Source: an uncultured Gammaproteobacteria bacterium (GTDB lineage Bacteria > Pseudomonadota > Gammaproteobacteria > GCA-001735895). Taken from it: 5,301 bases of DNA. The translations under genes and the position numbers were made by a program. This document shows positions 1 through 4,642 of the stretch, piece by piece. The DNA lies in assembly GCA_937980285.1 (NCBI GenBank), contig CALJQI010000285.1, positions 1-5,301 on the forward strand. The letters run 5' to 3'. Every line of letters starts with the position of its first letter. Position 1 is the stretch's first letter. The notes below the pieces were generated by a model. That model worked only from the letters and a program-made list of their open reading frames with translations. It was not told the DNA's origin and ran no database searches.

Positions 1-77
1 AAAAGTTCACACCGCCAGTCGCGCTGAGCGGACTAGGCTTTTACTAATTGCAGCACGGCGACTGAACGGAGACCGTC

Positions 78-353
78 ATGATCAAGATAACGACAATACG
101 TATATGGATCGGCGCTTCCATCGCCTGGCCCCTGTTCTGGATACTGGTTTTCGACAGCTGGTTCTTCTGGACCCCGATCGGACTGTTCGTCACCTTCGGC
201 ATTCCGATCGTCGCATGGCTGCTGTGGTGGAAATACTACGAGGGCAACGGAGAAAAGCTGCTGACCGAAGGCAAGCTGGCGCTGGCTAAGAGCACGATCG
301 CCCTCAACAAAATGAAAAAGCAGGTCGCTAAAAAACGGGTCTCGAACCAGTGA
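78..353 (+). CDS. Small two-helix inner-membrane protein, function unknown
   Basis: This 91-residue protein has two hydrophobic segments, at about residues 9-25 and 30-51. Both are rich in Trp and Phe, and they are joined by a very short turn (DSWFFW), which suggests a membrane hairpin. The remaining 40 residues are charged, Lys-rich and helix-prone, and probably lie in the cytoplasm. The start is supported by a purine-rich ribosome binding site, GGAGA at 68-72, five bases before the ATG. I do not recognise a named family, and no catalytic motif is visible. It converges on the DUF3592 gene at 426-2318. That neighbour is also a membrane protein, but the opposite orientation argues against an operon. 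Because the upstream sequence is cut by the window edge, it could be the last gene of a longer unit. That it is a real gene is well supported; its role is open. Confidence 0.75.
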   Translation: MIKITTIRIWIGASIAWPLFWILVFDSWFFWTPIGLFVTFGIPIVAWLLWWKYYEGNGEKLLTEGKLALAKSTIALNKMKKQVAKKRVSNQ

Positions 354-384
354 CTCCCCGTTAATTCGGGAGACGGTCGACTTA

Positions 385-410
385 TATCCTGCCGGTCGTC
401 ATTCAGGATA
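385..410. terminator. Possible bidirectional terminator between convergent genes
   Basis: A perfect 7-bp inverted repeat, TATCCTG (385-391) and CAGGATA (404-410), surrounds a 12-nt loop in the 72-bp gap between the convergent stops at 353 and 426. Its position fits a shared transcription end. There is no T-run on either strand, so a standard intrinsic terminator is not proven. A second, weaker 5-bp repeat (CTCCC/GGGAG) lies at 355-373. Confidence 0.3.
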
Positions 411-425
411 CTGTCGGATCAGGTT

Positions 426-2318
426 TTACTTTGTAGCGACGCCAATGCGCTGCGCCAGGAAATCCCGAAAGTGCAGCGCCACGTCTTCGCCATCGATATC
501 CTCGGCGAGGGTCACCTTATCGCCACCTGTCTCCACCGCGTGAATCTTGAAATGTTCGATCTTATCGATGCCCTGCCCCGTGCTGCCCGAGCGCTTGATA
601 CCGAGATGCGAAATATCCGCCTGCCGCAAGCGCCGACGAAAGACCGGGATGAATAGCAGTCGCCGCAACACCGAAACCTCGCCCGGCTGTATGTCGACGC
701 TCAAGTTGTTGAACAGCAGGTAAACGGTGGCAATCGTCGCCGCCAGCGCGACCCCGAAAAAGGGAATACTGAAGATCGCGATAAATATACCGAACACACC
801 GCCATCGCTCATCAAACCGAGCATCGAGTAACAGCCGAAACCGAAACCGCAGGCGAATATGGCGGCATATACGGTCAGAACCCGTTCGCGGAACATCGGG
901 AATTTCAACTGAATTCGATCGCCCTGCCGACGCAGGCGCAGGGCGCGCGACAGACCCTCGATATCGAATTGACCGCTGGCGATGGCGAGCCCGGCGGCAT
1001 CGGCTTCGCGCTGGCGCTCGGCAGCGGCCTGCGCACTGATATCGTGGCCGACAACACGCGAAGTCTCGCCGGTGGCAAACACGGGAATGTTGTAACTGCG
1101 GTCGAGGTCGATACCCGGCACCTCGGCGCTCACGCTCAGGCGCCAGAAGTGATAGTCGCCTTTTTGTTCTACTTCGGCCGGCGGCAAGCCCTGCGGAACG
1201 TCGAAGCGAAACGCCAGGTTAACGCCCTCGACGGCATTGCCGATCCCGGGTCGTCCGCGTTCGGCCCACTTGATCGACTCGCGGCGCGAGCGGTTTTCGC
1301 CGCTGCCGGAGACGTAGCTGTAGACGCACTCCAGCGTCACCGACAAGTCCTGCGCCTCGGCGGCGCGCCGGTAGTCCAGGTTTTTGACCTGTATCTGGCC
1401 GCCGACATGCCCGCCGATCGCCCCGGGGAAAGGATCCATGGTGAACAGCACGCGGCCGAAACGACGATACTCGAGGCTACTCTGAATCGCCTTGTAAACC
1501 AGGAATAGTCCAGCCGCCGGAAACAGCAGAATCAGCAATGCGGGATAGTTGTCCTGCGCCAGCTCCTTCGGCAGGACGAATGAAACCGGGATACTGACCG
1601 CGTTCCACGCCAGCGCGAAGAACCAGTAAAACCACATTCCCTTGCCGGCGTCGGAGCGTATGCGGGCGTCTTCCCAGCCCTTGCGCTGCTGCCAGTCGTC
1701 CGGCACAGGACTGTGCGCGGCAGGCGCCTGCGATTCACCGCGGTGTTGCTGCACGAATTCCAGCAATCCCAGCTCGGTGGATCCGTCCTGCTGCGCCTGG
1801 CGCCAGCGCTTGCGCAATTCCAGCAAGGACGGCCGCTGGCGCGACGCGATTTTGTTCGAGCCTTTGACACTCGCGATAATTACCGCCAGGCCAATGAGCA
1901 TGAACACCGAGCAAAAAACGCTGATCAATGCGAACAGTCCCCAGCGCATGCCGCGGTCGATAACGGATTGCGCGGGATCGAGCGGATTCACCCAGATCGA
2001 CAAAACCTCGTCGCCGCGTTTTACGCGGCCGAGATAGGCCTGCATGTCGCCATGGTAGGAGCCGATGTTGTCCTTGAACTGGCTGACGCCCACCCTGTTG
2101 CCGCTGTAAGCGGCGCCGCCGTATTCGTAACGGTAGTTGACGCGGGTATCGTTGTCGGCAGCGGTGAACGACAGCAGATCAGCGTTAGCGGGCTGCCAGC
2201 CCTGCATACGTTGCCAGTCCTGCCACATCGGCAGCCCGGTTTCCGAAAAAATACCGAAGCCGCCGCCGGCAAAAAGCAACCCGAATAGCAGGCCGGGGAT
2301 GACAATAAGTTTGCGCAT
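426..2318 (-). CDS. DUF3592-type multi-pass membrane protein
   Basis: This is a 630-residue protein of unknown biochemical role, probably in the inner membrane. Residues 1-150 look like a DUF3592 unit: a first helix (about 4-23), then an extracytoplasmic beta-rich stretch with the VNYRYEYGGAAYSG pattern and a V-x-V-x-P-like segment (SIWVNPLDPAQSV, 107-119), then a second helix (about 125-150). A charged cytoplasmic linker (155-225) is followed by helices at about 228-249 and 258-278. Next comes a soluble beta-rich domain (about 285-425) that might be a beta-sandwich. The last helix pair lies at about 480-501 and 507-535, followed by a basic, PH-like tail (540-630). Six membrane helices are predicted in all. 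The family's domain is normally about 150 residues, so this is a long, multi-domain version. The ATG at 2318 starts directly before a hydrophobic segment, but no good ribosome binding site precedes it. The reading frame is intact. The DUF3592 assignment rests on my recognition of the N-terminal pattern, not on a search. Confidence 0.8.
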   Translation of the reverse strand: MRKLIVIPGLLFGLLFAGGGFGIFSETGLPMWQDWQRMQGWQPANADLLSFTAADNDTRVNYRYEYGGAAYSGNRVGVSQFKDNIGSYHGDMQAYLGRVKRGDEVLSIWVNPLDPAQSVIDRGMRWGLFALISVFCSVFMLIGLAVIIASVKGSNKIASRQRPSLLELRKRWRQAQQDGSTELGLLEFVQQHRGESQAPAAHSPVPDDWQQRKGWEDARIRSDAGKGMWFYWFFALAWNAVSIPVSFVLPKELAQDNYPALLILLFPAAGLFLVYKAIQSSLEYRRFGRVLFTMDPFPGAIGGHVGGQIQVKNLDYRRAAEAQDLSVTLECVYSYVSGSGENRSRRESIKWAERGRPGIGNAVEGVNLAFRFDVPQGLPPAEVEQKGDYHFWRLSVSAEVPGIDLDRSYNIPVFATGETSRVVGHDISAQAAAERQREADAAGLAIASGQFDIEGLSRALRLRRQGDRIQLKFPMFRERVLTVYAAIFACGFGFGCYSMLGLMSDGGVFGIFIAIFSIPFFGVALAATIATVYLLFNNLSVDIQPGEVSVLRRLLFIPVFRRRLRQADISHLGIKRSGSTGQGIDKIEHFKIHAVETGGDKVTLAEDIDGEDVALHFRDFLAQRIGVATK

Positions 2319-2420
2319 GCACTACTTAATAGCTGAAATACAAGGCCGCTGCGAGCTGAAAATCCGCAATCTCCGCCAGCGAAACGACCGTGTTTCCCCG
2401 ATTTTTGCCTGTCGACCCGT

Positions 2421-2434
2421 CAGGCCGAGGCCTG
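2421..2434. repeat. Short palindrome in the divergent gap upstream of two genes
   Basis: CAGGCC and GGCCTG flank a 2-bp centre in the 198-bp gap between the divergent genes starting at 2318 (-) and 2517 (+). It lies about 48 bp upstream of the TATAAT at 2482 and about 103 bp upstream of the minus-strand start. It could be an operator half-site pair or chance in GC-rich DNA. Apart from this and the -10-like box, I see nothing else of note in the gap. Confidence 0.2.
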
Positions 2435-2481
2435 TCCCCGCAAATGCTGACCGGGATCAAGTTCGCCGCGATCGCCTGGCC

Positions 2482-2487
2482 TATAAT
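2482..2487 (+). promoter_or_regulatory. Candidate -10 box (TATAAT) for the cysteine-cluster protein gene
   Basis: A perfect TATAAT lies 29 bp upstream of the ATG at 2517, which would give a leader of about 23 nt. No convincing TTGACA-like -35 is seen at 15-19 bp spacing, and there is no extended-10 TG, so the call rests on the -10 match and its position alone. Confidence 0.35.
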
Positions 2488-2516
2488 TCGGCCTCGATTC
2501 GCAGCCGGACCGGCGT

Positions 2517-2786
2517 ATGCCCCCCAAACCCCGCACCACGGAAGTCATGCGCAGCATCATTCGCCAGGCGAGATCGGCTCTGCCGCTCGACCTGTCGCCG
2601 GACGAAGTCTGCGCGGACGAATGCCGGGGCTGCTCGATCAAGCTGGTCGAATACATCGCGATGGAAATAGACAACTGGGAATACCGGCTCGACGAAGGCG
2701 CGGTACCCACTTTCCGCGACCTCGACAAGCTCGGCCGCAGCTGCACGAAAATTCACCGCGCGCTGCAGAAAAACAGGCTGGTATAG
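2517..2786 (+). CDS. Small conserved-looking protein with C-x3-C-x2-C cluster
   Basis: This is an 89-residue soluble protein with no signal peptide or membrane segment. A helix-prone N-terminal part is followed by the cluster C32-x3-C36-x2-C39 (CADECRGC). An acidic, aromatic helix (VEYIAMEIDNWEYRL, 44-58) comes next, and then a basic C-terminal helix carrying C76 and H80. Three close cysteines plus C76/H80 could bind a metal (zinc or an iron-sulfur cluster), but this is inferred from spacing only. The pattern recalls a group of small uncharacterised proteobacterial proteins I have seen annotated as hypothetical, and I cannot give a function. The ATG at 2517 has no strong ribosome binding site. 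An in-frame ATG at 2547 has GGAAG just two bases upstream, too close to be clearly better. Either start keeps the cysteine cluster. A TATAAT at 2482-2487 may drive it. Confidence 0.75.
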   Translation: MPPKPRTTEVMRSIIRQARSALPLDLSPDEVCADECRGCSIKLVEYIAMEIDNWEYRLDEGAVPTFRDLDKLGRSCTKIHRALQKNRLV

Positions 2787-2894
2787 TCAATCGAGAGAAT
2801 CGCCGCCTCTGTTAGCGGTCAGAATAAATCCCGGCAGGCGGGCGTCTCGAAATCAGCAGCCAGAGATGAATCGCACTTAGTTGAAAAACACGAA

Positions 2895-2924
2895 TCATTC
2901 CCGCGCAAGCCTGCGCAGGAATGA
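2895..2924. repeat. REP-like imperfect palindrome
   Basis: A 30-nt hairpin lies in the 244-bp gap between the convergent genes ending at 2786 and 3031. The outer 7-bp stem is TCATTCC/GGAATGA (2895-2901, 2918-2924). A single C-A mismatch follows, then an inner 5-bp stem GCGCA/TGCGC (2903-2907, 2912-2916) and a 4-nt loop AGCC. The outer arms resemble the CATTCCCGCG...GGAATG palindromes that are dispersed in many proteobacterial genomes, often between convergent genes. It could also stop transcription from the left, although no T-run follows. The rest of the gap (2787-2894) shows only weak short repeats. Confidence 0.5.
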
Positions 2925-2981
2925 CTCGCCTGCTTGAGCGCCATTCCGTTCGCTCTCCGATCTCCGCGTGAATACACGGCT

Positions 2982-3016
2982 GACGCGCGCAGCGGCGGTT
3001 ACCGGCTTCGCGCGTC
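2982..3016 (-). terminator. Inverted repeat just beyond the CHRD gene stop, possible terminator
   Basis: A perfect 8-bp inverted repeat, GACGCGCG (2982-2989) and CGCGCGTC (3009-3016), with a 19-nt loop, begins 14 bp past the stop of the minus-strand CHRD gene. Position and stem strength fit a transcription end, but there is no T-tract on the minus strand. It may therefore be a factor-dependent end or a mere GC-rich coincidence. Confidence 0.3.
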
Positions 3017-3030
3017 GGGGTAGCGAGCTT

Positions 3031-3531
3031 TTACTGCAGAGTACCGCGCAGCTCGCCGCGGGGAAAGTCACTGCTATGGATGATCACCGAGGCGCGTCCC
3101 TCGGCAATAGCCGCGACCAGTTCTTCCACCGTAGTGACGTCCGGCCTCGGCGAATCCAGCTGACCCGCGGTGAAGATATAACCCTGGGCCAGGCGTCCGT
3201 TGATCACCTCAGCCACCGTCCCCGCGGGTGGCGGTCCGCCGTTGAACCAGTATACCGGCGGCCCGGCCAAATCGGTCAGCATGACCGCTGCGTCGGCGAC
3301 GTGGATATGCGCCATCAGCAGGTTATCCAGGTTTTCGACATTGACGCGAAAAGCCAGAGCGCTGCCATCGTCGATCACCTCGAGCCTGGCCTGGCCGGTG
3401 GCGGCCGTGTTAACCGGGCTGCCGGCCAGATCGAAGCCTTCGAGTTGCGCCTTGAAACGCATTGGCTTGTCGGCATGGCCGCTGCCGGCATAAAGCAGCC
3501 CGACGATGCAGGAGATTATGATTAGTCTCAT
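3031..3531 (-). CDS. Secreted CHRD-domain protein
   Basis: This 166-residue exported protein consists of a signal peptide and a single CHRD domain (a beta-rich domain named from chordin and widespread in bacterial secreted proteins; its biochemical role is not settled). Residues 1-20 form the signal peptide (MRLIIISCIVGLLYAGSGHA), probably cut before D21. The domain covers about 25-166. It has the characteristic middle motif MAHIHVADA (73-81) and the closing motif VIIHSSDFPRGELRG (149-163), typical of this family, where histidines and a G-E-[IL]-R-G ending are conserved. A longer frame could begin at a TTG at 3546. The ATG at 3531 is preferred because GAGGA (3544-3540) sits eight bases upstream and because the signal peptide then starts cleanly. 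It diverges from the sigma-factor operon and has its own copy of the GGAATAAA-N13-CGTATAC promoter, so it is probably a target of that sigma factor. Confidence 0.88.
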   Translation of the reverse strand: MRLIIISCIVGLLYAGSGHADKPMRFKAQLEGFDLAGSPVNTAATGQARLEVIDDGSALAFRVNVENLDNLLMAHIHVADAAVMLTDLAGPPVYWFNGGPPPAGTVAEVINGRLAQGYIFTAGQLDSPRPDVTTVEELVAAIAEGRASVIIHSSDFPRGELRGTLQ

Positions 3532-3539
3532 CGATTTTG

Positions 3540-3544
3540 TCCTC
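3540..3544 (-). promoter_or_regulatory. Ribosome binding site that decides the CHRD start
   Basis: GAGGA on the minus strand ends eight bases before the ATG at 3531. It overlaps the alternative upstream TTG codon (3546-3544), which makes initiation at that TTG unlikely. Confidence 0.7.
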
Positions 3545-3599
3545 AATGTTCAGGGTTTCAGTTGTTTTCTACGGCACGGTTTTTTCGGTGCCTTGGCGT

Positions 3600-3627
3600 G
3601 TATACGCCCCGGCAGCGATTTTATTCC
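3600..3627 (-). promoter_or_regulatory. ECF-type sigma promoter for the CHRD gene
   Basis: On the minus strand, GGAATAAA (3627-3620) is followed after 13 bases by CGTATAC (3606-3600). Counted from GGAATA, the spacer to CGTATA is 15 bases. The form matches the general ECF pattern of a GGAA-type -35 and a CGT-type -10. The expected start of transcription, near 3593, leaves a leader of about 62 nt before the ATG at 3531. The same element with identical spacing lies on the other strand at 3757-3784. Confidence 0.7.
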
Positions 3628-3664
3628 CGGCTCCAGCTCGAATACGCGGCATCGAAGCGGTCGG

Positions 3665-3720
3665 CGGGCGCCCGTCACCGGCCGTAGACGTCCCGGCTTA
3701 TCTCCTGCTAACGGCGGGAG
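3665..3720. other. Palindrome and hairpin between the two divergent promoters
   Basis: The 316-bp gap between the CHRD start (3531) and the operon start (3848) has no convincing gene. Between its two promoters it holds a perfect 10-bp palindrome, CGGGCGCCCG (3665-3674), and a 7-bp hairpin, CTCCTGC/GCGGGAG with one G-T pair and loop TAACG (3702-3720). Either could be an operator for a further regulator. Both could also be chance in GC-rich DNA. Confidence 0.25.
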
Positions 3721-3756
3721 CCGATCGTTTTCGCGCCCGGCAGACGCGGAATTTAT

Positions 3757-3784
3757 GGAATAAATAGGCCTGCCGAACGTATAC
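3757..3784 (+). promoter_or_regulatory. ECF-type sigma promoter for the sigma / anti-sigma operon
   Basis: GGAATAAA (3757-3764) is followed after 13 bases by CGTATAC (3778-3784). All 15 defined bases and the spacing are the same as in the minus-strand element at 3600-3627, while the spacers differ. The expected transcription start near 3791 gives a leader of about 57 nt before the ATG at 3848. Since the operon includes the sigma factor gene, this points to autoregulation. Confidence 0.7.
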
Positions 3785-3831
3785 GGATTGTGAGCGCAGG
3801 CAGAAATGACGGCTCTCGATCTTTTACAACC

Positions 3832-3837
3832 AGGAGA
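3832..3837 (+). promoter_or_regulatory. Ribosome binding site that decides the start at 3848
   Basis: AGGAGA lies ten bases before the ATG at 3848. The in-frame ATG at 3806 has no such site, would put 14 extra residues before a clean signal peptide, and is therefore rejected. Confidence 0.7.
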
Positions 3838-3847
3838 CATACGACCA

Positions 3848-4096
3848 ATGAAGCATTACTACAAAACACTGACGCTGGCAGTTCTGCTGGCCTTTAGCCT
3901 GCCCGCTTTTGCGGGTAGCTGCCCCAGGGACATGAAAGCGATCGACCAGGCGCTGGCGGCCGCAACCTCGATCAGCGATGCCGATCTGGCGCGCGTCAAG
4001 GCGCTGCGCGCCTCGGGCGAAAGCAAGCATAAATCCGGGCAGCATTCGGAGTCGGTTTCCGATTTACACGAGGCGATGAAAATACTGGGTATATAA
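3848..4096 (+). CDS. Small exported protein, first gene of the ECF sigma operon
   Basis: This 82-residue protein has a clear signal peptide (residues 1-22: basic start MKHYYK, hydrophobic core LTLAVLLAFSLP, cleavage site AFA before G23). The mature part is only about 60 residues, with a single cysteine (C25) close to its new N-terminus. A helix-turn-helix pattern follows (LARVKALRASGESKH at 48-61, then KSGQHSESVSDLHEAMK at 62-78). The G-x3-H-x3-G-x-H-x-E-S-V-x2-L-x2-A-M spacing recalls half of a tetratricopeptide-like helical pair. The AGSC sequence could be read as a weak lipobox, but plain signal peptidase I cleavage looks more likely. It lies 33 bp before the sigma gene on the same strand and just downstream of the ECF-type promoter, so it should be co-transcribed. 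A role as periplasmic partner or sensor for the anti-sigma factor is conceivable but not shown. I do not know a named family. Confidence 0.82.
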   Translation: MKHYYKTLTLAVLLAFSLPAFAGSCPRDMKAIDQALAAATSISDADLARVKALRASGESKHKSGQHSESVSDLHEAMKILGI

Positions 4097-4111
4097 TAAT
4101 TTCGATTATTA
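4092..4111 (+). other. AT-rich hairpin and TATAAT at the end of the exported-protein gene
   Basis: TAATAAT (4094-4100) and ATTATTA (4105-4111) form a 7-bp perfect stem around a TTCG tetraloop. The stem includes the TAA stop codon of the small exported protein. The same stretch contains TATAAT (4092-4097), a possible housekeeping -10 for the sigma gene at 4130, but no -35 is seen at normal spacing (TTTACA at 4063-4068 is 23 bp away). An all-AT stem is weak, so this may be chance, a minor processing site or a weak internal promoter. Confidence 0.25.
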
Positions 4112-4129
4112 CTGCACCAGGTCATCCCG

Positions 4130-4642
4130 GTGAACCGATTCGAAACCATGCTTGTCGAGGAAATTCCGGCGCTGAGACGTTACGCCCGCGTGTTATGCGG
4201 CAACGTTACCGAGGCGGATGACCTGGTGCAGGAGTCGCTCCTGCGCGCGGTCAGCCGGCGCAGACTGTGGATTAGCCACAGGGGAATGCGCCCGTGGTTG
4301 TTCACCATTTTGCACAACCTGTTTGTCAGCGCGGTGCGCCGCGGCGCCAGGTCGCCGATGGCGGATATGCCGAAGCAAATCGAGGAAACGGCCGTGTCCG
4401 ACGAAGATCCTGCTGAACTCTGCACGCTGTCCGACTTCGAGAACGCCCTGCACCGACTGACGCCGGAGCAACGTGAAGTGCTGGTGCTGGTGGGCTTGGA
4501 GCAGATGTCGTACAAACAGGTTGGCAAAATTATCGGGGTGCCGGTGGGTACCGTCATGTCGCGTTTATCACGGGCGCGCTCATACTTGAAAAACAGCCTC
4601 GAAGGCGAAATCAACGTGACCAGGTTCGAGCGAGTGAAATGA
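4130..4642 (+). CDS. ECF-family RNA polymerase sigma factor
   Basis: This 170-residue sigma-70 family protein of the extracytoplasmic function (group 4) type directs RNA polymerase to a small set of promoters. Region 2 covers about 10-75: core-binding segment IPALRRYARVLCGNVTEADDLVQESLLRAV (12-41) with the hallmark DDLVQE at 30-35, and region 2.4 around RPWLFTILHNLFVSAVRR (54-71). A linker with an acidic stretch (84-98) follows. Region 4 covers about 100-154, with LTPEQREVLVLV (110-121) and a helix-turn-helix MSYKQVGKIIGVPVGTVMSRLSRAR (126-150). Length and absence of regions 1 and 3 are normal for the class. The GTG start at 4130 has AGG eight bases upstream. The in-frame ATG at 4148 has no ribosome binding site but cannot be excluded. 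The stop overlaps the next start by ATGA, so sigma and anti-sigma are translationally coupled. In arrangement it resembles PrtI of Pseudomonas fluorescens and SbrI of P. aeruginosa; orthology is not proven. Confidence 0.95.
   Translation: MNRFETMLVEEIPALRRYARVLCGNVTEADDLVQESLLRAVSRRRLWISHRGMRPWLFTILHNLFVSAVRRGARSPMADMPKQIEETAVSDEDPAELCTLSDFENALHRLTPEQREVLVLVGLEQMSYKQVGKIIGVPVGTVMSRLSRARSYLKNSLEGEINVTRFERVK

Noticed and set aside
6..46. A promoter for the gene at 78 (TTCACA at 6-11 as a -35, with TAGGCT or TACTAA-like sequences downstream).
   Set aside because: No -10-like hexamer occurs at 15-19 bp spacing, and the window edge cuts off the upstream context.
969..1508. Long plus-strand open frames opposite the DUF3592 gene (for example 969-1508 and 1713-2288).
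   Set aside because: Their translations have no recognisable motifs, they lie wholly antisense to a gene with clear membrane helices and domains, and such frames are expected opposite GC-rich coding DNA.
2612..2635. The C-x3-C-x2-C spacing as a radical SAM signature.
   Set aside because: The protein is only 89 residues, far too short for a radical SAM barrel, and lacks any other motif of that superfamily.
2821..2849. A degenerate third ECF-like site on the plus strand: AGAATAAA followed after 14 bases by CGTCTCG.
   Set aside because: The -35 lacks the first G, the -10 differs at two or more positions, the spacer is one base longer, and no plus-strand gene follows (the next gene is convergent). 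An unannotated small RNA reading into the hairpin at 2895-2924 is conceivable, but there is no T-run and no other support.
3532..3546. Extended start of the CHRD protein at TTG 3546.
   Set aside because: The GAGGA ribosome binding site overlaps that codon and is well spaced for the ATG at 3531, which also gives a cleaner signal peptide.
3806..3847. Longer version of the small exported protein starting at ATG 3806.
   Set aside because: The AGGAGA site serves the ATG at 3848, and the extension would place 14 residues ahead of a typical signal peptide.
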